A DNA stretch of 64,000 nt from Paraspadella gotoi (GCA_051294375.1 CM119270.1:13673833-13737832); one strand, 5' to 3'; positions 13,001 through 26,100 are shown, counted from the stretch's first letter. Program-made: numbers and translations. Notes: a model not told the origin generated them from the letters alone.

Positions 13001-14850
13001 ATTCCAGGGCTGCTGCCCCTCTCCTCAAAAAAGGGTGCGGTGGTGTTAGTAGCGGCGGCTGTTGTTCTCACTGGTGAACACTGCACTTGTATAGTGTTGG
13101 TAACCGGTGGCAAGTTTTGATCACTGGAGAGGAAAGCAAATAAATGAAGGAGTATTGCTTTTTTTTTTTCAATAACCACCACGAGAGCTATTCAGTTAAA
13201 TTGGTTTTTTTTTTCCAAGATGAATCACAACAATAACAAAAGCGCAAGGTGTACGATTCAACGTTTGAAATGACAAACATTCTATAAAATTTTAATTAAC
13301 GAACTGGTGGGAGGAGAAGTTGGAAAGAAAAAAATGCAGAAACAAAATTGATAGGATTTTTCATTTAAGGTAGCAATAACAACAACAACAAACCTGTGAT
13401 GGTTGGCCGCCGTATCGACAGAGACCTCGCGGCTGCAGAGTTTGTGAGATCTAGAAGGGGAGCTGTGAGTTGAGGAGTGCGAGGAGCTCCGATGTTTCGA
13501 CCTGAAGTAAAAGGATATGAAAATTGTCATTAAGCGAACGCCATCAAATGGTAGTTTTTCTTTTCGATAAAGCGTCTTATTTACTGACCGATTATAATTA
13601 AATCCAGCGTCGACGGAGACTTCTCTGCTGCAAAGTTTGTGAGATCTCGACGGGGAACTGTGAGTGGAGGAGTGAGAAGAGCTTCGGTGTTTGGACCTTA
13701 ATAGGAAACAAAAATTAACCCATAATTTACTTTTATATCAGCTAGTTTTGAAACGAGTATCATTTAAACCAGACCTGTGCCTGTGATGGTGGTGATGATG
13801 GTGGTGGTGGTGCCGGCCACCGGCCAGCCCGCCCCCGCCTCCGCCGCCGCCGCAGCAATCGCCCGAAGTGGACCGATGCAGAGTCCGGACAACGGACCCG
13901 GCGACGAGGTAGTTGCCGCCGGGGCTGGAGTCGTCGCCGCCGCCGCTGTGGATCGGGTCCGACGTCGCCACGTCCTCAGAGTCAGTCGAAGTCTGCCGGC
14001 TTTTCGAGGAAGCTTGAATGAAGAGGGGGAAGTGTTCTCATTGGGCTCTGGCGCTCTCTCACAATTTTACAACGACTTACTCGAGGTTGCTGCGCTTAGA
14101 ATGCTTGCTGCAGCCTTTGGATCTGAAGTCACTGCTTTTCGATGCTGTATTAATTTCTGACATTTGAGAAAGCGTGAAATTGATATTGAAGACCAGATTG
14201 TCAATTGAAGCTTGTGCTTTAGTCTAGCCCGGCAACACTGCCAGAAACGAATCAAACTCACTTGCAAATTGTCCCTTTGTTGCTTGGAGTAAATTCCGTT
14301 GTTGCTCGTGGCTGCTGTATGAATCGCCTTGATACGAATCAAGTTTAGATTCTCTGTTAATAAATGAGACGAGAGCAACCGGTCAGCTGGAAGCTCACCT
14401 GAATCGATCTGTCGATAGACTTGACGATGTCGTTATAGTTGGCCGTCTCATCCTTAGAGATATAGTTGACTGGAACAAACCCAATGACGCCCAGCCCATT
14501 TTGAACCTGGGAATGATTCGCTTGTGATTGTAAAACATGACGTTCGGCATATGATAGCTTAAAGAAAGACTCAAACCAAAATGCTCAACTCGATAATTTG
14601 ACTATTACTTTTTCCCCCGAAATGTCGAATTTTAAAAGAATTAGCCAACTTCCAGGAATAAATATAAGAAACTTTCCAAAGTTGTGCAAAAGCTAGATAT
14701 TCTTAAAAAATAAATCATTGCGTCAATTACGCGTCGGACCTGCCACCAGGTGTCCCTGGAGGAGTCCAAGACGGTGAACTTGTCCCCGGCCTTGATGTTG
14801 AGGATCCGAGGATCGTCGGACCGAAAGTCGTAGAGGGCGCGGTACATCAT
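7091..14850 (-). CDS. NCKIPSD: NCKIPSD / SPIN90, SH3 adaptor of the Arp2/3-actin pathway (17 exons)
   Basis: Exons in transcript order: 14731-14850, 14399-14506, 14262-14327, 14081-14156, 13775-14012, 13589-13696, 13394-13501, 12984-13123, 12520-12700, 12278-12437, 12057-12196, 10994-11090, 10800-10925, 10551-10730, 9543-9704, 8984-9126, 7091-7502. Phases close throughout, giving 854 aa against about 720 in mammals. An N-terminal SH3 domain (MYRALYDFRSDD, WWQVRR, GFVPVNYIS) fills residues 1-60. A Ser, His and Gly-rich linker follows. From about residue 350 comes the all-helical leucine-rich domain, with LQQRSWHLHEDEAVI, YYQMEPRLTIRLKLLK, VLPVELARDMQ, ILAFNLHLND and FNRGEDPVQ matching SPIN90. 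In other animals this protein joins Nck and WASP-family signalling to Arp2/3 and nucleates linear actin filaments. Two ATGs lie in tandem at the start. The extra length comes from the linker, the duplicated exon and an acidic, basic C-terminal extension. Confidence 0.93.
7645..8263 (-). mobile_element. Internally deleted Tc1-like transposase relic
   Basis: It lies in the last intron of NCKIPSD, in the same orientation. On the minus strand, 8263-8018 encodes the N-terminal helix-turn-helix part of a Tc1-type transposase (NKAEVVELWMVGLSEYRIA, FPTTICRVFNKF). About 90 bp further on, 7930-7739 encodes the C-terminal part (LPDYNTIENVWSRIKRDI), and the usual SFPRRW-type end is readable down to about 7645. 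The central catalytic segment is missing, so the copy is dead. The terminal inverted repeats were not delimited. Confidence 0.75.
9764..10060 (+). repeat. Dispersed repeat related to the 19.9 kb and 46.9 kb elements (copy A)
   Basis: It lies in a NCKIPSD intron. It begins CACTTTGTCGGTCCGTCGG, continues with a CGAATTATGATCAATTATGC block and a (GTCC/GTCT) run, and then a GAAATTTTGTGTGTGGGTAG block. The same blocks, in the same order, occur on the minus strand at about 20150-20425, and some recur at 47430-47575. A weaker partial echo of the last block follows at about 10100-10200. No open frame is maintained. Confidence 0.75.
13394..13696 (-). repeat. Tandemly duplicated 108-nt coding exon of NCKIPSD
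   Basis: Exons 13589-13696 and 13394-13501 are each exactly 108 nt, start and end in the same phase, and encode nearly the same Ser/His-rich peptide (RSKHRSSSHSSTHSSPSRS, then HKLCSREVSVD). The last few residues differ (AGFNYN versus TAANHH). Since each copy is a whole number of codons and both are symmetric in phase, they could be used together, alternatively or skipped without shifting the frame. Confidence 0.9.
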
Positions 14851-17172
14851 CTCATCGCAGTGTAGGCGTCGTCGTCATCGGCGCCGATTGCCGCGACATC
14901 TTTGGTTCATCGCTCTCGAGGTCTATGAGTTGACTGAGCGAGAAGGAAGTTCAGTGAATTTTATTTTTATGAGTCAAATAAAATTATAGAAATTTTGTTG
15001 TTATGAAATCATAGAAGATACAGAGCCATCCTAATAATTGATATAAAATTATATAGCCGTCCTAATGATTGATTGGTTGTTTTGTTATAGCTAGTTTTAG
15101 TCTCTTCGAGAATAGATTCTAAATGCTGGTAGCAAAAGATTCATACCCGAAAAAAAATCATATCAGTACGACAAAACATTTTGAATGGACTAAAGATGAG
15201 GCTCGATCTATGGATTGATGTCAAAATACCGTAATTACAAAACGCGCATCACATCATAATGTGCTTTCTTCCGTAAATCACTGTCACGCACTCACCTGTT
15301 TAGCGCGGACTAGTATAAACCATGACGAAAGTTGTGCGTCGACCGAATTTAACGATTGGAAAGTAACGAAGACTGACGTTTTTATCAGTTTTCAGTCCTT
15401 TTTCGGGCGGAGGGGGAATGGGGGGTGAAAAAACCTCAGTTTTCATATACTAAAGAGGAGTAGAAAAACCCAGGAGGGCACAGCTCATAGATCTGTTTGT
15501 GAGGCTGGTAAGGTGGCCGAGAGACATCTCATCCGACTCCCTTCCTCTTCCTCTTCCGCCTCAATTAAGTGCCACTCTTCCTCCTGACACTTCCCCGTCC
15601 AAATATCATCACCGGTTATGTTTTCTGGTAAAAATCTGCGCAGCATTTTCCTCTTCCCGATCCCCTTGGTTTAAACCGCGAGAACAATCGTCCTCACTCT
15701 CTCGCTCTTTCTCTCTATCTCTCGCTCTCTCGTGTTGGATAACGCCTCTAAATGACACGCAATGTGTAATTTTATGAGAAAAACTAGCTGACGAGAATCT
15801 AGGGTATTCATTAAAAATCGCTTTAGGAACTCCGTCTTCTCAGGATGAATATTCTCTCCAAAATTATAGAATTTAAGGTTTATTGTATTTTAAAATATTT
15901 TTTTCTTACTTATATTTCCTAGTAGTTGTAAAGTATTTTTGAATTTGCAGAGCCCAATAGCAGAAAGTCCATAAACGGCCAGAGGCCGAGTTATTTTATT
16001 CTTTTATAGGTTCAACAAATTTGCATTATAATGGATGGCAGTCATTGTTCCAAATGATGCGTGCTTTATGTCGAATGTCGTAAAATTAAATGTAAAATCC
16101 ATTTCGTTCCTGGTGACTTCCTCCCTGCAATTCATTTCATCATTTTTGTTCCTAACTGTCACGACACAGACTGAGTGAGGACGCATTAACCGAAAGATTA
16201 TTTTGTTTTTGATGGCCGTGTCGAAACTGACCAGTGACCACTTCACGAGGGAAGAATTGCTTTGTCAAAAGTGTTGCCATAAAAAAGACACAAAATAACA
16301 ATTCACAGCACCAAGTAAATACAACTAACAACCAAACACCAGGTTTGTAGATCTATATGAAATTGGTAAAACCAACATAAAAATTATCCATTCATTTAAT
16401 AAATAAGCTATCTGACTTTGGACAGGCTTTGGTGGTTTAACCTTAACTATTTAAATATTTAACTACTTAACTATTTAACCTTAACTATAACTATAAAAAG
16501 TCTCCAATAAATAATCATTACTGTACTAATAATAAATTTTTAGGAATAATTCGGTATGAAAGTAGAACCAATCATTCAGTCCCCAATTTATAGATTCTGC
16601 CAAGAAGCTTTTTGGAAAGTTAAAATAGCTAATAGTATTTCTCTTGAACTACTGACTGGTGCCTTAAAAAAATAAAAATAAAAACAAAAGCGAAATGAAG
16701 GATTGTAACTGTCTGAAAACGACATTTAATAGCATTCTGATTACCAGGTTGCAAAGATTTAAAAGAAAATCAACATGAAATTGACGGCATCTAGTTGAAT
16801 CGGACTCATCGGAGTACAAATAAAAAAAATAATAATTAATATAAACACCTAATAAACAAATTTAGGGAGAACAAATTTAAAGTTTGAAAGAGTTTTAGTA
16901 TTCCAGCCACGGGGAAGAGAAAGAAAGATGAGGGGGGGGAACGGGTCCTCCTTCAACCTTTACTCGTCGACAATCAATAAACCATTTTTTTCTTACTCTT
17001 ATTACGCCGAAACTTTTTTAATGGCGTATGATTTAAAAAGTTTACTTAAATTTATTCAGAATTTTCCTATTCCAGTTTTTATTTTAGAGTCACTGACAAT
17101 CACGGTAATTGCAAGGAGTGAAACCCTTCCTACAATCCGCTCCCCATTTTCTTCTTCCCCCTTCCCCACCCA
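14851..17172. other. Spacer between NCKIPSD and the Ig-domain gene
   Basis: It contains the upstream region of NCKIPSD, which is transcribed leftwards. A pyrimidine-rich, CpG-containing block lies at about 15480-15740, and the rest is AT-rich. TTTATT at 17051-17056 reads AATAAA on the minus strand, 117 bp past the stop of the Ig-domain gene, and is a likely poly(A) signal for it. No gene was recognised. Confidence 0.5.
17051..17056 (-). terminator. Candidate poly(A) signal AATAAA for the Ig-domain gene
   Basis: AATAAA on the minus strand lies 117 bp downstream of the stop codon at 17173-17175, a typical distance. The call rests on motif and position only. Confidence 0.4.
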
Positions 17173-20100
17173 TCAAACGTAAACGGCTGGGCTGACGCCC
17201 GTTGCCCTTCGGGCTGGCGAGGGTGACTCAGACCCACCGTCCAGTCGATCGGGCCGATCAGGAGGCTGTGGTGGAGGTGGTGGCGGTGGCATCCGCGCCG
17301 GGGGCGATGGTGGTTCGAGGCTCGAGGGTAAGTTTTGGTGCGGCGGTGGATTGGGGGGCGGAAGATGGGGAGGAGGAGTAGGTGGTAAAGGGGTGGGTCG
17401 CGAATGAGGAGGCGGCGGAGGCGGGGGATCTCCTGTCGTTGCGGCCGACGCTGCCGCAGACGCCGTAGTTTTTTCCGTCTTTTTTCTCATTCGACGGAGT
17501 TCCTTCTTCTCCGTCATGAGATCCAAAGTGTTGACAGAGTTTTGAAGTCTCGCTCCGCCGCCTTCGCCGCGCCCGGCGTCTCGCGGCGACGAGGAGTCCG
17601 AAGCTGGAGCGTCCTCTTGCCATTCGGTCGAGATGCCACTGTCGTTATTGGCGAGAGCGGCGACGGCGGCGGCCACCGCCGAAGCGGCCGTCGTCGACTG
17701 TTTCTGAGGCTTAGACGCAGCATACTCAGATCCGTCCCACGCCAGGGGCTTCTGATCATTCGACTGAGAGTTTGGGGAGATAAATGTGAAATTGTGCAAA
17801 GACTGAAGAACAGAAACAATAATAATTCGACCACCTGTTGCGGTGCGGCGGCGATGCTCGGTGACGGGGTGTGGATGTGAGCAGCAATCTGGCGAGAGCC
17901 GGAAGTGGAGGAGGAGGCGTTGGAAACGCCGGTCGCCATCGACGACGAAGGGCAACCGCCCGCGCTGCCGGGCGTGCTGAGAGGAATTAAAAAGGCAATT
18001 CCACAGATCAATAAATTAAGAAAATACGAGACAAGTCTTCCTCTAACGACTTCATTAATTCCCACCACCTGGAACGATCGTTGCTCATTCCCGTTGCAGG
18101 CGTTCCGCCGCTGCCTCGACTTCCCATAGTTTGTCCCTGAGCCGCCAAAGCGAGTAAACGAAGCATCGTTTCAATGTCCACCTAAAAGGAGAAACGATAT
18201 TAAGTTGCACCAACAGAAACTTGTTAATCGAAAAACAAAGATATTTTTATCCACCCAAACCCAACCTGTATTCCATTAGAGCATCTCATTAAGGCCTCGT
18301 TGATATCTAAGTCGGTGAAATCGAGTTTGTAGACTTTCGAGTATGAATGAATCACTGTGGTATGAATACAAAATGAGTTATGAAAATTACATGTTTAAAG
18401 TTATCAGTTTTCTTCCCTCCCTTACCTGAAAGAGACTCCTCGACCTCGAGAAAGCCGTCCTGGTCGACGTCCTTCAGGTAGAGGGCGCTGGCGAGTTTGG
18501 CGAACCCATACTGATGCTGCTGCTCCACCGAAGGCTCCGCCGCTGCCGCCGCCATCAACTGTTGCTGCTGATGCTGGTGGAGGGCGAGGTGGCGTCGGGT
18601 GGCGCCAGGCGTCAGTGTGGCGCTGTGGTGGATAGCGCCGCTTGGGGTGGCGCTGCCCGTACCGCTAGAAGGAGAGGTAGGGCCCTGGGAGAGAGGTGTG
18701 CCTGCGAGGCAGCGCTTGAGTTTATCCTGAGTGAGGACAACGAAGATTACACCGATTTTAATTGGAACAGCGAACAACGTCTTGCAATCAATCAATTTGA
18801 ACCCAAATAAAATACCTGATTAGCGTTTATTCTGTCTAGCGTTCTGGCAGAGTCATTGCCGCTGTAGAAAGTGAACGAAGCTTTCTTGTCGATGTTAAGG
18901 TCGTCCCTCGATCGGCCCTGAAGGAAGGTCCCTTCCAAGTCGGCGATCGCCGCCACTACGGGCGAAGGTCCGTACTTGTATCGGCTCATCGAGTAGTCGG
19001 AGTTCGACTCGTTCCTTTTTTTTGGATGAAGATTATTTACCACTTCCTTTTAACTTTCGTTCATAATCTCTACTTTCCCTCTGCGCTAACCTCAGCATCC
19101 CCTTCTTGAAGACGAGGGCACAGAGGACGAGAACCAGGACGACGATGAGAAGGACGACGGCGAGGACGACGAGGAGCCCGGCGTGGCGGAGAAACCACGT
19201 GCCGACTAGAGTCGAGGCGGGCGACTTTCTGTCGGCACCGCGACCGGAAGCCACCAGGCGAATAACCTTAGAATCATAGAAATATGGTTTTTTTTTAACA
19301 AATTCATCTTACACTCATGTGAAAAAAAAAAACACTTTAAAACTTTAAATTCCAGACGTTCCATGACAAATTTTAATAAAAATTTTTAAAAATTTTAAAA
19401 AATCTATGTGTATAAATTTTAACAAAATCGGTTAAGTGATTTAATAAATATGAATATAAATATAATAATATAAATATAAATATAAATATGAGTGTTCCAA
19501 AACAAGATGGGAAAATCGAATTTTATTTCAAAATTTCAGAATCATTGACCTTTCATTCATCTTATTTTATAATAACTTTAAAATTATTATTTAATATCTG
19601 GGTCAATCCAGTTGACCGGCTATCTTTCCGGATGTTTAATACAATTTTTTTAAATATTTAATCAATTAAAAAGAATAAAAATATTTAAAATAAATTATTC
19701 TTCAATAAATCAATTTTTTTTGTTTTGCTTTGCTTTAAAAAATTACTGCTCTTAAATGGATAGCCTGATTTTTAAATAATTTATACTAAACTTTTTAATT
19801 TTTATTAATATTCAAAATATATAAACTAATTTATAAAGTGTAAAGTGATGTAAAGTGGCGCGTTTTTTTTTTCACATGACTGTACACGATTAAACAAGTT
19901 TGAGCAAACAATGCCGGATCTGCCAACGATCATTAGCGGTAAGCAGCTGATCCGATAATTAATTATTTAATAAATAAATTAAGTAATTAACTAATTAATA
20001 TTAATTTTTTTAATTCGAGTCAAAATCGTCTTTCACTTTGTCTCACCTCTTAATAACAAAACAACAATCTCGATCACAAAATTAATTAATAAATTAATTA

Positions 20101-23100
20101 ATTACAAAATAATCAATAATTATTAATTATTAATTTATTAAGAATTAAATTTACCTTTTTTGTTTTTTCCAATATAACTCATTTTCACTTGGAAGATTCC
20201 ATCGCAACTTGATTTCCTGCTCAATCACACACTTTCCTACCCATATACAAAATTTCAAGTCAATCGCCCCATGCACTTGGCGTTCAAAACTAATGGGGGA
20301 CGGATGGACTGACGGACAGATAGACATCAATTTTTTTGCATATTTTATCATAATTCGATATTCTGAGATGGTTTAAGTGACTTACCGACAAGATTTTGGG
20401 GTGGGACCGACGGACCGACAAAGTGTATTAGAGAGCCGTAATCTGGTGTAAGCAGATCCGGCTAAAAAACTGAATTTAAGGTAATAAATACTTTAAAATT
20501 GTTCAATTGTACTTCTTTCACCTTCGAGACGGGGGGTGCTCCTCCGCGTGATGCGATGCGAAGAGTGACGTCGACGACTTCCATTCCGTCGAAGAGTCGA
20601 TCTTCCACGGGGTGCTCGATTCTAAAGGGGGAAACAAAGTGGGAAAACAAGATAATGTGACGTTATCATAACTTTTAAACATTACATTAAATTTAATCAA
20701 GATATTACATTCACTTTTATATCTTTCCTTTTTTTCTCTGCCATTTCTGTGTTATCTTTCTATTCTTCCCTTCTATTCTTCTATTCTCGCTTCTCCCCCC
20801 ATCACCTGACTCCACCCGCAAAGGTCGATATCATCTCTTCGTCCTGAGGCACCGCGCCACCCCCTATGTCCCACGTGATGTTTTCCATCGGTGGGACGGG
20901 ATTCACCAAAATGTCGCATTTGATCTTGTGCTTTTGTTTGTTTTTCTTTGCATCGACTGACACCACAAGTTTTTCCGGACAGATGATGGTCGGCCCGAAA
21001 GCCATCTGGACCTGGAAAACGTAGGAAGGGAGGTGAGAGGAGAAGAGGGTTAAAAGAGGCTACATTTCGGTCAGGTTTTACTAGCCGCAATCGGAGGTCG
21101 CAGCGAAAAATAGTGTCCGGACTTCGGCTGTAGCTGTGTTAGATATTTTACTTCTGCCGGTTTTTAAATTTTTTTTGCATTTTTTCTTTTATTTCAAACT
21201 TTTTTCCTCTGACTCAACTAACCGTAATATCCTTTTTTATATAGGTGGTGGACTGTACGGCGTCAGGGATCCTGAGTGTGAGGGACTGCGCGGGCATGGC
21301 GGTTGTGAGGTGGTCCAGAACGAGGCTCACGTTGATCCCGTACGGCGTCTTCAACGCCTTTTGGTTCATCTCGCTGGCGCTGATGTGGACGACCTCGCCG
21401 TGGGGAAAGCGCCACGACATGCTTCGAAAACGGAGATAAAGAGATTGAGAAGTTAAGAAAGTTGAAAAATTAAAATGAAACGGAAGAGAAGATAAATGAG
21501 AGCGAGAGAATTCTGGCAAGATGTCATCAGTCTCTCTCGGCTTTGAATTTCTTTCCTTTCGCCAAGATTATCCTCGCTTTTTTTTTCCTAACTCTCACTC
21601 TCTCTCTCTCTCTTTCTCTCTCTTTTACCTTCCGTATTCCGGAAGCGGATTCGCAACAATGGAGCAGAACACTTTGTGCACCGGATCCTTCTCCTCGACA
21701 GTTTGAACCGACGGGCACACCATTTTCGGCTTGATCAGCAACTTGAGGCTGTAGTCGCACAGCAGCCGAGGATCTGAAGGGTCCCAGGCCTAGGAGGGCG
21801 AAGTTGAAGGAAGAGACGATGACAAAATACGTAAACCTATTGGTTGTACCAATTCCTCAAGCAACTACTGTAGATAGGTTAGGAAATTAACCTCGTGAAT
21901 GACGATACAGCGAACGTGTTGTCCGTGTTGTTTATATCGCGGTTTAAACTTCAAGACACGAGAGGTGATGTCCTTATTGTACATAGAGTTGCCAGAGACG
22001 GAGACGTTTCCAACCTGAGAAACAAGTGATGGTAATATGCATATTCGCGTCACAAACTTATCAATACCGAATACACTACAAAAAGAACTTGGACACAATT
22101 TTACTTTCGCCGACCGGAACCGAGCTGGTCGGTTATTTTTCGGTTCGCATATACCTCTACCTATATACATTATACATTAAGGCGTAGTAAAATTTTAAAA
22201 TTTAACTTTAATTAAAATTCTAAAAGTGAGGAACTAACAACATTATACTAATGAACATTTATGTAATAAAAAAATTTATAATAAATTTTATAATTTATGC
22301 AGTAGGCATATTTATACTAGTACTAAACCAATAAAAGTTAAAATTCAAAACAGTTTTTTTTAAAATTTTTTTGCAGATTTGGATTCGTCATAAAAAGTTG
22401 ATAAAAAGAAATATAACTCTTTTTGAAAAATTCCTTCATTAAGTGGGTCAAAAATTAAAAAAGCTATATTTTAAGCTGAAAATTAACTTTTTATATATTA
22501 ATTATAGTTTTTTTAATTTTTAACCAACTTAATGAAAGAATTTTAAAAATGATTTATATTTTCTTTCTATCAACTTTTGACGAGGAATTCAAATCTGTAA
22601 TCAAAATTAAGAAAAGCCTATTTTGAAATTTTTCGATTTTATAAGGATATTACTATATATAAATAGAGCCTACTGCAAAAATTAAAAACATAAAATTAAT
22701 TTTTATTATAAATTAATGTTCACTGATGATATGTTGTTCATAATTGACTTTTAGAATTTTTGTATGTAACTTTCACTACGCCTTATTATACATAAACCTG
22801 TTACAACAAGAAAAAAAAGTAAAATTTGATTAAAATTAGTGGGAGGGCGAGGGGTGGTTAGGGTAATGGGGGTAAAGGGTGGTTAGGGTTTAGGGTGGTT
22901 AGGGTTGGCTCGGGTAAGGGTGGTTAAGGTAAAAGGTAGTTTGGGTTTAGGGTAATTAGGGTTAAGGGTGGTTTGTGTTAGGGGTGGTTACGAACCATTA
23001 TTCTTTTTTTCAAACCGACCGACAAGATCCTAAACACTGAATGTACAATTTTACCAGAACTTAATTAGTGTTAGTTATTAGTTAATTAGCGCGAAGACAA

Positions 23101-26100
23101 TGTATCAAAAACCGAACTTTCATACAAATCGCGACGACTTANNNNNNNNNNNNNNNNNNNNNNNNNGAGAGCCGTAATCTGCTGTAAGCAGATCCGGCTA
23201 AAAAACTGAATTTAAGGTAATAAATACTTTAAAATGTTCAATTGTACTTCTTTCACCTTCGAGACGGGGGTGCTCCTCCGCGTGATGCGATGCGAAGAGT
23301 GACGTCGACGACTTCCATTCCGTCAGAGTCGATCTCCACGGGGGTGCTCGATTCTATTCTAGAAAGGAAACAAATGGGAAAACAAGATAATGTTGACGTT
23401 ATCATAACTTTTACAATACTTAATTCAACGTTATATCTTTCCTTTTTTTCTCTGCCATTTCTGTGTTATCTTTCTATTCTTCCCTTCTATTCTTCTATTC
23501 TCGCTTCTCCCCCCATCACCTGACTCCCCCGCAAAGGTCGATATCATCTCTTCGTCCTGAGGCACCGCGCCACCCCCTATGTCCCACGTGATGTTTTCCA
23601 TCGGTGCGACGGATTCACCAAAATGTCGCATTATCTTGTGCTTTTGTTTGTTTTTCTTTTGCATCGACTGACCACCACAAGTTTTTCCGGACAGATGATG
23701 TCGGCCCGAAAGCCATCTGAGACCGGAAAAACGTAGGAAGGGAGTGAGAGGAGAAGAGGGTTAAAAGAGGCTACATTTCGGTCAGGTTTTACTAGCCGCA
23801 ATCGGAGGTCGCCAGCGAAAAAATAGTGTCCGGACTTGGCTGTAGCTGTGTTAGATATTTTACTTCTGCCGGTTTTTAAATTTTTTTGCATTTTTCTTTT
23901 ATTTTCAAATTTTTCCTCTGACTCAACTAACCGTAATATCCTTTTTTATATAGGTGGTGACTCGTACGGCGTCAGGGATCCTGGAGTGTGAGGGACTGCG
24001 CGGGCATGGCGGTTGTGAGGTGGTCCAGAACGAGGCTCACGTTGATCCCGTACGGCGTCTTCAACGCCTTTTGGTTCATCTCGCTGGCGCTGATGTGGAC
24101 GACCTCGCCGTGGGGAAAGCGCCACGACATGCTTCGAAAACGGAGTATAAAGAGATTGAGAAGTTTAAGAAGTTGAAAAATTAAATGAAACGGAAAAGAG
24201 AAGATAAATGAGAGCGAGAGAATTCTGGCAAGATGTCATCAGTTCTCTCCGGCTTTGAATTTCTTTCCTTTCGCCAAGATTATCCTCGTTTTTTTTTCCT
24301 AACTCTCACTCTCTCTCTCTCTCTTTCTCTCTCTTTTACCTTCCGTATTCCGGAAGCGGATTCGCAACAATGGAGCAGAACACTTTGTGCACCGGATCCT
24401 TCTCCTCGACAGTTTGAACCGACGGGCACACCATTTTCGGCTTGATCAGCAACTTGAGGCTGTAGTCGCACAGCAGCCGAGGATCTGAAGGGTCCCAGGC
24501 CTAGGAGGGCGAAGTTGAAGGAAGAGACGATGACAAAAACGTAAACCTATTGGTTGTACCAATTCCTCAAGCAACTACTGTAGATAGGTTAGGAAATTAA
24601 CCTCGTGAATGACGATACAGCGAACGTGTTGTCCGTGTTGTTTATATCGCGGTTTAAACTTCAAGACACGAGAGGTGATGTCCTTATTGTACATAGAGTT
24701 GCCAGAGACGGAGACGTTTCCAACCTGAGAAACAAGTGATGGTAATATGCATATTCGCGTCACAAACTTATCAATACCGAATACACTACAAAAAGCAACT
24801 TTGCGACACAATTTTACTTTCGCCGACCGGAACCGAGCTGGTCGGTTATTTTTCGGTTCGCATATACCTCTACCTATATACATTATACATTAAGGCGTAG
24901 TAAAATTTTTAAAATTTAACTTTAATTAAAATTCTAAAAGTGAGGAACTAACAACATTATACTAATAAACATTTATGTAATAAAAAAATTTATTAATAAA
25001 TTTTATAATTTATGCAGTAGAGCCATATTTTATACTAGTACTAAACCAATAAAAGTTAAAATTTCAAAACAGTTTTTTTTTAAATTTTTTTGCAGATTTG
25101 GATTCGTCATAAAAAGTTGATAAAAAAGAAACTCTTTTTTGAAAAATTCCTTCATTAAGTGGGTCAAAAATTAAAAAAAGCTATTATTTTAAGCTGAAAA
25201 TTAACTTTTTATAATTAATTATAGTTTTTTTAATTTTTTAACCAACTTAATGAAAGAATTTTTAAAAATGATTTATATTTTTCTTCTTATCAACTGTTGA
25301 CGAGGAATTCAAATCTGATATCAAAATTAAGAAAAGCCTATTTTTGAAATTTTTCGATTTTATAAGGATATACTATATATAAATATAGCCTACTGCAAAA
25401 AATTAAAAACATAAAATTAATTTTTATTTACAAATTAATGTTCACTGATGATATGTTGTTTCATAATTGACTTTTAGAATTTTTGTATGTAACTTTCACT
25501 ACGCCTTATTATACATAAACCTGTTACAACAAGAAAAAAAAGTAAAATTAGATTAAAATTAGTGGGAGGGCGAGGGGGTGGTTAGGGTAATGGGGGTAAA
25601 GGGTGGTTAGGGTTTAGGGTGGTTAGGGTTGGCTCGGGTAAGGCGTGGTTAAGGTAAAAGGTAGTTTGGGTTTAGGGTAATTAGGGTAAGGGTGGTTTGT
25701 GTTAGGGGTGGTTACGAACCATTATTTCTTTTTTTCACACCGACCGACAAGATCCTAAACACTGAATGTACAATTTTACCAGAACTTAATTATGTTAGTT
25801 ATTTAGTTAATTAGCGCGAAGACAATGTATCAAAAACCGAACTTTCATACAAATCGCGACGACTTACGAGCCAGGAGAGAGTTGGCTTGCTCGGTCCTCT
25901 GCTCTGCACCGCGCAACTAAGTTGCATCTCCTTCTCTTCCTCGATGGTCGGAAGAGGCGGGCGTCGCGTTGGCGAACAAGCGGGCGCCGTGATCACCGTC
26001 AGCAAAGCCTGCACTTGATTGCCGCATGTGTAGGATCCCGCGTCCTCAACTTGGAGATCCCGGATTACGAGGGTAACGCTGTCGGATTTTTCGCTGAGCG

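Larger units (their letters stand above)
20432..23141. repeat. First copy of a falsely duplicated contig end
   Basis: This segment, from GAGAGCCGTAATCT up to the N-gap, is repeated in the same order and orientation at 23167-25864 with only scattered indels. It stops exactly at the gap, while the second copy starts exactly after it. It contains the five ectodomain exons of the Ig-domain gene with open reading frames. Confidence 0.9.

Noticed and set aside
20432-25864. A doubled Ig-domain array in the receptor-like gene
   Set aside because: The second set starts exactly at a contig edge and carries frame-breaking indels; a false duplication is far more likely.
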